Source: Streptomyces pyxinicus
GTDB lineage: Bacteria > Actinomycetota > Actinomycetes > Streptomycetales > Streptomycetaceae
DNA: 64,000 nt
Reading direction: 5' to 3'
Assembly (NCBI RefSeq): GCF_024753135.1
Contig: NZ_JANUGP010000014.1
Location: 62,001-126,000 of the forward strand
In this document: positions 22,801-30,792 of the stretch, piece by piece
How positions within the stretch are numbered: the stretch's first letter is position 1
Layout of the letters: each line of letters begins with the position of its first letter
Made by a program: the position numbers and the translations under genes
The notes under the pieces: generated by a model
Databases searched by the model: none
What the model was told of the DNA's origin: nothing
What the model saw: the letters and a program-made list of their open reading frames with translations, nothing else

Positions 22801-23679
22801 ATGGAGGACTACGCGCTGGAGGCCGTCGAACGGCTCACCACCCGCCCCGCCGAGCCGTACGACACCCTGACCGTCACCCCGATCACCCCCGTGCTGGGCG
22901 CGGAGGTCACGGGCCTCGACCTGTCCCGCGAGCTGACGCCCCAGCAGGAGAAGGAACTCAAGCACGCCTTCCGCACCCACCACGTCCTGGTCTTCCGCGA
23001 CCAAGACCTCACCCCGGAACGGCACAAGCGGTTCGCGGAGGTCTTCGGAGCGCTGCACCCCGTCGCCCTCGCGCGCGAGGGGTCCGACCCGCACATCCTG
23101 GAGATCAAGGCCGACAAGGAGTCGAAGGCCGTCGCCGGCAACGGCTGGCACGCCGACGGCACCGCCGACCCCGAACCCTCCCTCGGCTCCATGCTCTACA
23201 TCACCACCATGCCCGAGGGCGGCAGCGGCGGCGACACCCTGTTCGCCAACATGCACCTCGCCTATGAACTGCTCTCACCCGCCCTGCGCGGCTTCCTCGA
23301 CAGCCTCACCGCCCTGCACGACGGTGCTCTGCCCTGGACCGCCGCCGGGCTGACCCCGCCGCCCGAGTACGACGTGCCGCGCACCGAACACCCCGTCGTC
23401 GTACGGCACCCCGAGAACGACCGCAAGCTGCTGTTCGTCAACGCCCCCTACACCTCGCACATCACCCAGCTCTCCCGCGGCGAGAGCGACGCCCTGCTGG
23501 ACATGCTGTACGCCCACATCGCCCGCACCCCGCTGCTGCACTGCCGGGTGCGCTGGCAGGAGCGGACCCTTGTCTTCTGGGACAACCGCAGCGTCCAGCA
23601 CCACGCCGTCTGGGACTACTTCCCGCTCACCCGCGAGGGCCGCCGCGTGGCCATCGACGGCTCCCCGCTCAAGGCCTGA
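22801..23679 (+). CDS. TauD/TfdA-family Fe(II)/2-oxoglutarate dioxygenase
   Basis: 292 residues. The iron-binding facial triad is visible: HxD in NGWHADGTAD (about residues 116-120) and the distal histidine in SVQHHAVWDY; the 2-oxoglutarate-binding arginine follows in REGRRVAIDG. The N-terminal VTPITPVLGAEVTGLDLSREL is typical of TauD. ATG 22801 is 17 bp after the hybrid synthase stop, with a GGAGG site (ACGGAGGCTGCTC). In detoxin/rimosamide-type clusters a TauD-like enzyme is associated with hydroxylation of the proline-derived ring; the same role is inferred here from context. It could act on the carrier-bound or released product. Confidence 0.9.
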   Translation: MEDYALEAVERLTTRPAEPYDTLTVTPITPVLGAEVTGLDLSRELTPQQEKELKHAFRTHHVLVFRDQDLTPERHKRFAEVFGALHPVALAREGSDPHILEIKADKESKAVAGNGWHADGTADPEPSLGSMLYITTMPEGGSGGDTLFANMHLAYELLSPALRGFLDSLTALHDGALPWTAAGLTPPPEYDVPRTEHPVVVRHPENDRKLLFVNAPYTSHITQLSRGESDALLDMLYAHIARTPLLHCRVRWQERTLVFWDNRSVQHHAVWDYFPLTREGRRVAIDGSPLKA

Positions 23680-23701
23680 ACCGGCCGGCTCCGAGCGGCC
23701 C

Positions 23702-23728
23702 GCCGCCCCTGGCCGCACCAGGGGCGGC
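23702..23728. terminator. Terminator after the NRPS operon
   Basis: An 11-bp perfect stem (GCCGCCCCTGG / CCAGGGGCGGC) with a 5-nt loop lies 22 bp after the dioxygenase stop. It separates the biosynthetic operon from the downstream regulator-exporter operon. Confidence 0.7.
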
Positions 23729-23751
23729 CCCGGAAACCGAAAACCCCTTGC

Positions 23752-23779
23752 GCAATGGTCAAGAAGTGTTGACCATTGC
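23752..23779. promoter_or_regulatory. 28-bp perfect inverted repeat, operator of the ArsR-like regulator
   Basis: Eleven-base perfect arms (GCAATGGTCAA / TTGACCATTGC) flank the spacer GAAGTG. It ends 4 bp before the regulator's start codon, so it overlaps the core promoter and bound protein would block transcription. ArsR-like dimers typically bind such elements and repress themselves; autoregulation is inferred. Confidence 0.8.
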
Positions 23780-23783
23780 AGTC

Positions 23784-24323
23784 ATGCCTACCGACGATCT
23801 CCCCGAGACGTTCCACGTCACCACTGACGAGCAGCTGCGCGCCGTTTCCAACCTCACGCGTCACCGGATCATGGCCGTGCTCCGCTTCGAGCCCGCGTCG
23901 ATCACGCAGATCGCCGAGCGAGTGGGCCTGGCGAAGGGAAGTTCCAGCTATCACGTACGGCTGCTGGAGCGGGCCGGCCTGGTGAAGGTGGTACGAACCC
24001 GCAAGGTCCGGGGGGTCACCGAGCGGTACTACGCGATGGCCGCGCGAGCGATCGTGCTGCCTGATCCGGGCGAGGGGGGCCCGGATGTACTGATGCGGCA
24101 CGCGGTGGCGGACCTGGAGGCTGCGCCGGTGGAGGGCGAGCGGCATGTGCGGATGGCGCATCTGCGGCTCACCCAGGAGCAGTTCGTGGAGCTGGGAGCC
24201 CGGCTTGAGGCACTGGCGGACGAGTACCGGGAGCTGTCCGATCCGTCCTTGCCGGACGCCTCACTCGTCTTCGCGCTGTTCCACCCGGCAGCGCGCGAGC
24301 AGGCCGAGGGGGAGGCCAAGTGA
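23784..24323 (+). CDS. ArsR-like winged-helix transcriptional regulator
   Basis: 179 residues starting at ATG 23784 (MPTDDLPETFHV). The N-terminal 20-90 region is a winged helix: LRAVSNLTRHRIMAVLRFEPASITQIAERVGLAKGSSSYHVRLLERAGLVKVV. The C-terminal helical region resembles ArsR/HTH_20 proteins paired with MFS exporters. No metal-binding cysteines are present, so a small-molecule ligand is more likely than a metal. The leader is at most a few bases after the operator, so the mRNA may be almost leaderless. The gene overlaps the following MFS gene by 4 bp. A start 12 codons further upstream would place the operator inside the coding region and is unlikely. Confidence 0.88.
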   Translation: MPTDDLPETFHVTTDEQLRAVSNLTRHRIMAVLRFEPASITQIAERVGLAKGSSSYHVRLLERAGLVKVVRTRKVRGVTERYYAMAARAIVLPDPGEGGPDVLMRHAVADLEAAPVEGERHVRMAHLRLTQEQFVELGARLEALADEYRELSDPSLPDASLVFALFHPAAREQAEGEAK

Positions 24324-25573
24324 CCTCGGTCCATGAGAAGTTGCCGACCGGGTTCGCGCGTCTGTGGACCGCGCAGACGGTGTCCTCACTCGGGGACGGG
24401 GTGACACATGCCGCACTGCCGTTGCTCGCGCTGACGTTGACACGAAACCCGATGGCGCTCGCCGTCGTCACGGCTGCCGGAACGCTGCCGTGGCTGCTCT
24501 TCGGGGTGATCGGCGGTGCGCTGGTGGACCGCTGGGACCGTCGGCGCACGATGTGGGCCACGGACGTGCTGCGCGCGGTGCTGCTCGCGATACCGGCAGT
24601 CGCCGCCGCGCTCGACGTGCTGAGCATCCCGCTGCTCGCGGCGGTCGCCTTCCTCCTCGGCCTCGGCGGACTCTTCTTCGACACGGCCGCCACGGCCTAC
24701 CTGCCGGATCTGCTCGGCCGTGAACCCGCGCTCCTGCAGCGCGCCAACTCCCGTCTGCGGGGCGCCCAGACCGCCGCGTCCGGCTTCGCCGGGCCGCCCG
24801 CGGGCAGTGCCCTGCTCACGCTCGGACGGGCGGTCCCGCTGCTCGCCGACGCGGTCTCGTTCGCCCTCTCCGCACTGCTCGTACGGTCACTGCCGGCCGC
24901 ACCCCGGCCCGTGCCGCGGGCCCGCGAGTCGCTGCTGCGGCAGGCGCGGGCAGGCGCCTCCTACGTGTTCCGGGATCAGTTGCTGCTCGGACTCGCGCTG
25001 CGTCCGGCGGTCGGGAACATCGCCTTCCTCGCCGTGGAGACCGTACTGGCCCTCTTCGCGCACGATCGTCTCGGCATCGGCACCTTCGGCTTCGGCCTGC
25101 TTCTCACGGCGGAAGCCACCGGCGGCCTGCTGGGCGCGGGCATCGCCTCCTTCCTCGGCCGACGACTCGGCACCGGCGCCGCGCTCACCTGCACGGCTGC
25201 AGTCGAGGGACTGGCCATCCTGGGCCTCGCCGCCGCCCCGAACCCGTACGTCGCCGGTCTCGCGCTCGCCGTGTGCGGCGCGGGCATGGGTGCCACGATG
25301 GTGCTCGGGCCCTCCCTGCGACAAGCGATCGTCCCCGCCCACCTCATGGGCCGGGTCGCTTCCACCTCCCGCATGCTCGCCATGTGCGCCGCCCCGTTCG
25401 GTGCCTTCCTCGGCGGCTGGCTGGCCACCACCTACGACGTACGCACCCCGCTCTGCGCCGCCGCCGGCCTCCTCCTCGCCATGACCGCGGTCACCGCGAC
25501 CATGACCAGCAATCGCCGGGTCGAGGCGGCGCTGCGAGCCGCCGCGCTGCCCGCGACCGTCCTCGCTTCGTAG
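24320..25573 (+). CDS. MFS transporter (EntS/macrolide-efflux-like), probable cluster exporter
   Basis: 417 residues with about 12 hydrophobic segments. The MFS loop motif is in GGALVDRWDRRRTMWATDVLRAVLL (about residues 56-80), and IVPAHLMGRVASTSRMLAMCAAPFGAFLGGWLA is characteristic of the MFS_3 group. The GTG start overlaps the ArsR-like gene (GTGA), making a two-gene repressor-exporter operon. Its place directly after the NRPS-PKS operon suggests export of that product or self-protection, but this is inference; the terminator between them means it is separately transcribed. Confidence 0.85.
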   Translation: MTSVHEKLPTGFARLWTAQTVSSLGDGVTHAALPLLALTLTRNPMALAVVTAAGTLPWLLFGVIGGALVDRWDRRRTMWATDVLRAVLLAIPAVAAALDVLSIPLLAAVAFLLGLGGLFFDTAATAYLPDLLGREPALLQRANSRLRGAQTAASGFAGPPAGSALLTLGRAVPLLADAVSFALSALLVRSLPAAPRPVPRARESLLRQARAGASYVFRDQLLLGLALRPAVGNIAFLAVETVLALFAHDRLGIGTFGFGLLLTAEATGGLLGAGIASFLGRRLGTGAALTCTAAVEGLAILGLAAAPNPYVAGLALAVCGAGMGATMVLGPSLRQAIVPAHLMGRVASTSRMLAMCAAPFGAFLGGWLATTYDVRTPLCAAAGLLLAMTAVTATMTSNRRVEAALRAAALPATVLAS

Positions 25574-25650
25574 TGTGATGCGACCCCACTCCGATAACAT
25601 GTTCGAGCTTTGCGATGATGTCCCTCGCCTCGCTCGTCCCTCACCCACCC

Positions 25651-27051
25651 ATGTCAAGCAAACCGGCCGGACCATTGATATCCAGAACAGCGCGGGGCTC
25701 CTCCCGCTTCAGCGGGAAGTTCGTGTCGGCCGTGCGGCGGCAGCCGCGCGTCGCGCTCTGGGCCATGGCGGGGGTGGTGGCCCTCGGGTTTTTCGTCGCG
25801 CTGGAGATCGCCGCACGCCGCTACTGCGGCGTACCCGGGCCGCTGACGGTCCAGGCGCAAGAACTCGTCCTGCCTCCCAAACCGGGTCCGCTGTACGGCG
25901 GTCTCGCGCTGACGATGGTAGTGCTCACCTGGCGGCAGCGGTTCATCGCGGCCGGTGCGGCGATCGGCATCGACCTGGTCTTCGCACTGGCCCGGTGGGC
26001 GGCCGGCGTCGAGGTGACCGACGGCCGCTCCTTCGGCAACGGCGCGCTGTGGGTGATGCTCGGCTGCGCGGTCATCGCCGTCACGCGCCGCACCGGCACC
26101 GAACGCCTCCTGCTGCTCAAGGGGGTGGGTCTCGGCCTGCTGCTGGTGGCGGGGCGCAAGACCGGTGACACCTGGCTGCTCATCACGTCGAAGACCCGCC
26201 CGACGGTGCTCGACCCGTACGTGGCGACCGCCGACCACGCGCTCGGCAACCCGTCCTGGCTGGTGGGCCGGATCGTCCGGGCCACCGATCCGGTGGGTCC
26301 CCATCTCCTGGGGCTGATCTACGCCCAGCTCGCGGTGGCCGCGATCGTCGTCGCGGTGTACCAGCTGCGGAACGTGGCGGCCGAGCGGCGCTTCCCGAGC
26401 CACCACCTGGTGCGCACCTTCCTGGTGATCGGCCTGCTCGGACCGGCCGTCTACATGCTCTTCCCGGTGGTCGGACCGGTCTTCGCCTACGGCCCGGGCG
26501 CCTCCGGCACCGGCGGCCCGCACTGGGCGGTGGCCAACATCTGGCCGGACACCCTGCCGCCGGTCACCGCCCCGCACCCGGTGCTCTACGACGACATCAC
26601 ACCCCGCAACTGCATGCCCAGCCTGCACACCGCGTGGGCCACCGCGATCTTCGTACACACCCGCAAGGGCCCACGCGCCCTGCGCTTCGCGGGCACGTTC
26701 TGGCTGGTCGCCACGCTCACCGCGACCCTGGGCTTCGGCTACCACTACGGCGCGGACCTCATCGCCGGCGTCGTCTTCGCGCTCACCGTGGAAGCGGCCC
26801 TGCGCGCACTCGACCGGGGCTGGGACCGGGCGGGAATCCACCTGGTCGGCTACGGCACCGTGGTCTTCACCGCGCTCGTCGCGTCGTACCGCTATCTGCC
26901 CATGGAAATGGCCCGGCATCCCGCGGTATTCGGACCGCTCCTCGTCCTGGCGATGATCTCGGTGATCTACGGCTACCTCAGAACCACCAAGCTGTGGGAG
27001 CCGACTGCCGTGCCAGCCCCCCGGCCGGAACCGCAGCCCGAACCGGTCTGA
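25651..27051 (+). CDS. PAP2-superfamily membrane phosphatase (AUR1/inositolphosphotransferase-like)
   Basis: About 466 residues with multiple membrane segments. The phosphatase signature is in CMPSLHTAWATAIFV and GFGYHYGADLIAGVVFAL, corresponding to the PSxH and SxxxHxxxD motifs of the PAP2/AUR1 group (here the second reads GYHYGAD). It probably acts on a lipid phosphate or transfers a phosphoryl headgroup at the membrane; the substrate is unknown. Start is uncertain: ATG 25651 gives a sensible basic N-terminus, but ATG 25615 in frame is equally open and neither has a clear ribosome binding site. The C-terminus is proline-rich (PAPRPEPQPEPV). Confidence 0.82.
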   Translation: MSSKPAGPLISRTARGSSRFSGKFVSAVRRQPRVALWAMAGVVALGFFVALEIAARRYCGVPGPLTVQAQELVLPPKPGPLYGGLALTMVVLTWRQRFIAAGAAIGIDLVFALARWAAGVEVTDGRSFGNGALWVMLGCAVIAVTRRTGTERLLLLKGVGLGLLLVAGRKTGDTWLLITSKTRPTVLDPYVATADHALGNPSWLVGRIVRATDPVGPHLLGLIYAQLAVAAIVVAVYQLRNVAAERRFPSHHLVRTFLVIGLLGPAVYMLFPVVGPVFAYGPGASGTGGPHWAVANIWPDTLPPVTAPHPVLYDDITPRNCMPSLHTAWATAIFVHTRKGPRALRFAGTFWLVATLTATLGFGYHYGADLIAGVVFALTVEAALRALDRGWDRAGIHLVGYGTVVFTALVASYRYLPMEMARHPAVFGPLLVLAMISVIYGYLRTTKLWEPTAVPAPRPEPQPEPV

Positions 27052-27078
27052 GGGGCGAGGGCGCGTCGCTGTCCGACG

Positions 27079-27921
27079 TCACCGAGGTGACATGGCCCAG
27101 CGGATGGTCCTGGTCAGGAGTCGGCCGGCGGGGCGTACGGCGATGTCCTCGACGACGGGGACGGACGGCAGCCCGAGCATGCCGCGCGCCCACGGCGGCA
27201 GCGACGCGACGGCGTTCGCCGCGAGCCCGGCGTAGAACGGCCGTGCGATGAGCGGCAACGGGGGCTGGAGGAGGAGGAAGCGCGCGGTGGCGCGTGCCTC
27301 GGGGGTGGCGCGCAGTTCGGGCCGGTAGCCGGCGAGGCGTTCGCTCAGCTCACTCAGGTCACGGGGCGGGTCGGCCACGCCCAGTGCCCGGGCGATCCGC
27401 GCGGTGTCGGCCACGTAGGCGTCGCAGCCCGCGGTGTCGAGGGGCGTGGCCCCGTAGCGTTGATGGGCGCGCAGGAAACTGTCCGTCTCGGCGGCGTGCA
27501 CCCAGCCGAGCAGGTGCGGGTCGGCCGCGTGGTAGGCCGCTCCCTCCGCCGTCGTGCCACGGACCCGTTCGTGGATGGCACGGACGTGGTCGACGGCCCG
27601 CTGGGCGTCGACCGCGGTGCCGTACGTCGTCACCGCGAGGAAGGTACTGGTGCGCTGGAGCCGGCCCCACGGATCGCCCCGGAAGCCGGAGTGGGCGGCG
27701 ACGGCCGCCATGGCGAGCGGGTGCAGGGACTGGAGCAGCAGGGCGCTGATCCCGCCGATGAACATCGAGGCGTCGCCGTGGACCGTGCGGATGGGGCGGT
27801 CGGGTGCGAACCACCGGGGTCCGGGCGTGCCGTGGATCCGAGCCCGGTTGCCCGGCCCGTCCGGACCGGCCACCCGCCGGAACAGGGCCCTGCCCAGTTG
27901 TTCCCGTACGTCCGTCAGCAT
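27079..27921 (-). CDS. MpaB/latex-clearing-type oxygenase family protein (DUF2236)
   Basis: 280 residues starting at ATG 27921, which is preceded by a strong GGGAGG site; the frame extends 15 codons upstream but without support. Family features are the N-terminal basic segment, ASMFIGGISALLLQSLHPLAMAAVAAHSGF, and GWVHAAETDSFLRAHQRYG, which contain the conserved histidines taken as haem-b or metal ligands in rubber oxygenase/MpaB relatives. In fungi MpaB' oxidatively cleaves a prenyl chain; bacterial Lcp cleaves polyisoprene. The substrate here is unknown. It converges with the PAP2 gene. Confidence 0.85.
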   Translation of the reverse strand: MLTDVREQLGRALFRRVAGPDGPGNRARIHGTPGPRWFAPDRPIRTVHGDASMFIGGISALLLQSLHPLAMAAVAAHSGFRGDPWGRLQRTSTFLAVTTYGTAVDAQRAVDHVRAIHERVRGTTAEGAAYHAADPHLLGWVHAAETDSFLRAHQRYGATPLDTAGCDAYVADTARIARALGVADPPRDLSELSERLAGYRPELRATPEARATARFLLLQPPLPLIARPFYAGLAANAVASLPPWARGMLGLPSVPVVEDIAVRPAGRLLTRTIRWAMSPR

Positions 27922-28119
27922 CACGGCCTCCCGTCCTGCCCCCCAGTGTCCCGCACGGAGCGACACGGTGCCGACGGGAGGACGGGGACGCCGTGGGCGG
28001 CGCCGGCGGAACCGGTCCGTGAGCGACCGGTACCGCCGGCACGAGTGCCGCGCCGGGTGTCAGGGCACCCCCGTGGCCCTGGCACGTCTTTCGGCACTGG
28101 CCCGGTGTGGGGGCCGTGG

Positions 28120-29160
28120 TCAATGGTGCGGGAGCGGGGCGGGGGGTGTCATGCGCGTGGTGTCCACTGTGCTGTGCACGGCGTCCACAGACAGCTGCTG
28201 GAGGGCCCGCAGCCGGCTCTCCCGGGGTGTGATGCCGTAGGCGGTGCGGAAGGCACGGGTGAAGTCGCCGGGGCGGGTGTAGCCCCAGCGGGCGGCGATG
28301 GCGTGGACGGGAAGGGTGTGCAGACGCGGATCGGTGAGTTCCGCATGGGCTCCGGCCAGGCGCTGGTCGCGTATGTACGCGGCGACCGTCTGCCCCTCCG
28401 CCTGGAAGAGGCGGTAGAGGTAGCTGCGGGAGATGTGGTGGGCGGCGGCGATCGAGGCGGGGGTGAGGTCCGGATCGCCCAGGTGCTGCCGGACGAAGGA
28501 CTTGATGCGCAGGGTCAGAGTGCGCGTGTGCGTCTCGGGCGCCAGGAACTCCTCGGCATCCAGGGCATGGGCGAAGACGGCGGTCACCAGGTCCGTGACG
28601 ACCGTGGCCAGCCTCGCGGCGTCGGCCGTCCGGTACGAGGAGGTGTCCGACGTCAGTTGGACCAGGAGGCCGGCCAGCAGCGCGCCCATTCCCTCACGAC
28701 CGGACACCCTGCGCCCCACGACCTGTTCGGCCTGGCCGGCCCGCAGCCCCAGAGCGGTGCGCGGGATCTCCACGCCGATGATGCTGACCGGGTCGTGCCC
28801 GGTGGAGATCTCGTACGGCAGCGAGGAGGAGTTGACGTGGAAGTCGTCGATCCGGTAGCCGACCTGCTGCCTTCCCCAACTCGCCGCGCCGGCACCGCGT
28901 CGCAGCAGGGACAGGTGCAGCACCTCCGGGTCGGACTGGCGGACGAGCCGGGGCGTGCGGTGGAAGACGAGATGGTCGAAGGTGGCCGGCCACACCGTCA
29001 CGTCGCCGAGCGCCAGCACCCGTTGGTGCCCCCGGTAGTCGGCGGTGCGCTCGCTGCTCAGATGCATCGGCGCGTGCGTGTTCCCGAGCCGTTGCGTCCA
29101 TGCCTCGAAACGGTCGCTCGCCGGCAGGTCCTCGGTGCAGAAGGTGGATTCGGGCAACAC
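28120..29160 (-). CDS. AraC-family transcriptional regulator
   Basis: 346 residues. The N-terminal half (residues 1-220) resembles the AraC-binding-like domain (PF14525 type), beginning TEDLPASDRFEAWTQRLGNTHAPM. The C-terminal 230-330 region is the double helix-turn-helix: LTPASIAAAHHISRSYLYRLFQAEG, then HAIAARWGYTRPGDFTRAFRTAYGITPRE. The start is GTG 29160. No ribosome binding site precedes it, but a TTAACTAC element 6-14 bp upstream could be a -10 box of a leaderless transcript. Its target is not evident; neighbours are another regulator and the MpaB-like gene. Confidence 0.9.
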   Translation of the reverse strand: MLPESTFCTEDLPASDRFEAWTQRLGNTHAPMHLSSERTADYRGHQRVLALGDVTVWPATFDHLVFHRTPRLVRQSDPEVLHLSLLRRGAGAASWGRQQVGYRIDDFHVNSSSLPYEISTGHDPVSIIGVEIPRTALGLRAGQAEQVVGRRVSGREGMGALLAGLLVQLTSDTSSYRTADAARLATVVTDLVTAVFAHALDAEEFLAPETHTRTLTLRIKSFVRQHLGDPDLTPASIAAAHHISRSYLYRLFQAEGQTVAAYIRDQRLAGAHAELTDPRLHTLPVHAIAARWGYTRPGDFTRAFRTAYGITPRESRLRALQQLSVDAVHSTVDTTRMTPPAPLPHH

Positions 29161-29278
29161 AGACGGTAGTTAACCACGCGGCCACACCCGCATGACCGGT
29201 GCCCGGCGCCGCCGGGCCACTCCGTCGGGAAGGCGGAGAAGAATCCTTTCAGCAGGGGAGTGGGCCGCGTACGGAAGG

Positions 29279-30541
29279 TCAGGCCGGGCTCAGCGGGTGC
29301 GGTGCCGAGGCCGAGCGGGGCGGCCAGGCCTGCGGTGACAGGATGCCGAGCACGTAGGCGCGGGCGACCAGCGCCGGGCGGGTCGCCGCGCCCAGCAGGT
29401 CGCGCAGCCGGCTCAGGTGGTAGTCCACCGTCTGCCGGGACAGGTGCAGCACCTTCCCGATGTCCGCGTTGCTGCGCCCGGCGGCCAGCAGGGTGAGGAT
29501 GCGCACCTGGGCGGCCGTGAGCGGCGGGTGCGCCTCGTGGCGCAGCCCGAGGTGCGTGACGACGGCCCACACGCCCGGCGCCGACCCGGCCGTGCGGCGC
29601 ACCGTGCTCAGGTGCACCCGGGCCCGGCGCTGCCAGTGCTCCCCGTCGACCAGCACGGCGCAGGTGCGGGCGCTGCGGCGCCGCCCGCCGACGAGGTCGC
29701 CCCAGATCCGGTGCAGGGCGGTGCGCTCGGGAGTCTGCGCCAGCAGGGTGTCGACGGGCAGTCCGACGAGATCGGTCGGGCGCAGGCGCAGCAGCTCGGC
29801 GACGGTGGAACTGGCCTCGCCCACCAGGCCGTCGGCGGACAGCCGCAGGCAGGGCAGCCCGCTGTGGTCGCGCAGGGCGCGTAAGTCCTCCTCCACGCGG
29901 TGCCGTTGGTCCAGTGCGCGGGCGTGGTCGGTGACGTCGACGTAGATGCCCGCCACGCACCGCCGGCCGCCCCAGCGGACCGGGAACCGGTGGCCCGCCG
30001 CCTGCCCTGCGGTGCCGTCCGCGCGCCGGTAGGCGAGGGTGTGCCGCACGGAGGCGCCCGCCGAGAGGATCTCCTCGTCCAGCGCCAGGAACCGGGAGAC
30101 GTCGTCGGGCTCGTCGACCTCGGTGAGATGCCGGCCGATCACCGCGTCCCGGGTCGTGCCGTACAGGTGGGCGTAGGCGTGGTTGGCCCACAGATAGCGG
30201 CCCCCGGCGTCCCGTACGAACGCGGCGGCGGGGGCCAGTTCGGCGAACGACGCGTAGGGTCCGGCGCCGTCGGGTCCGCCGCCGATCTCGACGGCCACGC
30301 CTCGGTCGCCGCACCGGTTGATGTCGAAGGCCCGGCCCTCGAAGCCCACCCGGTCGAAACCTTCGGCGGGTGCCGGAGTGCTCTCGCGGTCCTCGCGCAG
30401 CGCGTGGAGGAAACGGCGGACGGTGTGGTCGTCGGCCAGGGCACCGCCCCCGCTGGCCACCACCTCCTCCCGGGTGCCGTCGACCTCCCACCAGAGCACG
30501 GGCAGGGGCGCGAGCAGCGTCTTGAGATCGACCTCGTCCAC
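29279..30541 (-). CDS. PAS-domain LuxR-type transcriptional regulator
   Basis: 420 residues from GTG 30541, chosen because GAGGAG lies 7 bp upstream. An N-terminal unassigned domain is followed by a PAS domain (FAELAPAAAFVRDAGGRYLWANHAYAHLYG..., about residues 120-230), a second PAS-like region, and a C-terminal LuxR/GerE HTH (LTAAQVRILTLLAAGRSNADIGKVLHLSRQTVDYHLSRLRDLLGA, about 345-390). PAS domains could bind haem, flavin or a metabolite. It is divergent from the ATP-grasp operon across about 250 bp with two palindromes, making that operon the most likely target besides itself. Confidence 0.88.
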   Translation of the reverse strand: MDEVDLKTLLAPLPVLWWEVDGTREEVVASGGGALADDHTVRRFLHALREDRESTPAPAEGFDRVGFEGRAFDINRCGDRGVAVEIGGGPDGAGPYASFAELAPAAAFVRDAGGRYLWANHAYAHLYGTTRDAVIGRHLTEVDEPDDVSRFLALDEEILSAGASVRHTLAYRRADGTAGQAAGHRFPVRWGGRRCVAGIYVDVTDHARALDQRHRVEEDLRALRDHSGLPCLRLSADGLVGEASSTVAELLRLRPTDLVGLPVDTLLAQTPERTALHRIWGDLVGGRRRSARTCAVLVDGEHWQRRARVHLSTVRRTAGSAPGVWAVVTHLGLRHEAHPPLTAAQVRILTLLAAGRSNADIGKVLHLSRQTVDYHLSRLRDLLGAATRPALVARAYVLGILSPQAWPPRSASAPHPLSPA

Positions 30542-30665
30542 GGCCCAACTCCTCAAGGATGCAACGACATGACGTGGAGTGACACCCCATGCGTATCCCG
30601 TGCGCGCGTCCCGCATGCCGGACACCCCGGGAGCGTCACGGCGGCACGCGGGAGATGCGCCCGAT

Positions 30666-30681
30666 TCAGGCATTTGCCTGA
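30666..30681. promoter_or_regulatory. Palindrome in the LuxR/ATP-grasp divergent region
   Basis: TCAGGCA-TT-TGCCTGA, perfect 7-bp arms. It lies 125 bp from the LuxR-type start and 112 bp from the ATP-grasp start, suited to an operator for either gene. The minus-strand segment CTCTCAGGCAAA superficially resembles the end of a glycine riboswitch, but the rest of that fold is not present. Confidence 0.4.
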
Positions 30682-30742
30682 GAGGTTCGTGCTTCCCGTG
30701 GCGGGCGCCGGGCATCCGGGCTGCTTCGCTGGAAACGGGCCC

Positions 30743-30760
30743 CCGGCGGACGTCCGCCGG
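30743..30760. promoter_or_regulatory. 18-bp perfect palindrome in the leader of the ATP-grasp operon
   Basis: CCGGCGGAC/GTCCGCCGG is a loop-less perfect palindrome ending 32 bp upstream of the GTG start and 16 bp before the ribosome binding site. It could be a dimeric operator covering the promoter/leader. Confidence 0.45.
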
Positions 30761-30792
30761 AACGAGCCCCGAAGTCAGAGGAGTTGAGATCC

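Noticed and set aside
25575..26168. Alternative plus-strand ORF at the start of the PAP2 gene
   Set aside because: Off-frame shadow rich in Arg/Ala; the PAP2 frame has the membrane helices and catalytic motifs.
30640..30780. Glycine riboswitch on the minus strand (CTCTCAGGCAAA)
   Set aside because: Only the last conserved stretch resembles the motif; the paired GAGAG start and the core CCGAAGG/GCAA were not found, and the downstream gene is a regulator, not a glycine gene.
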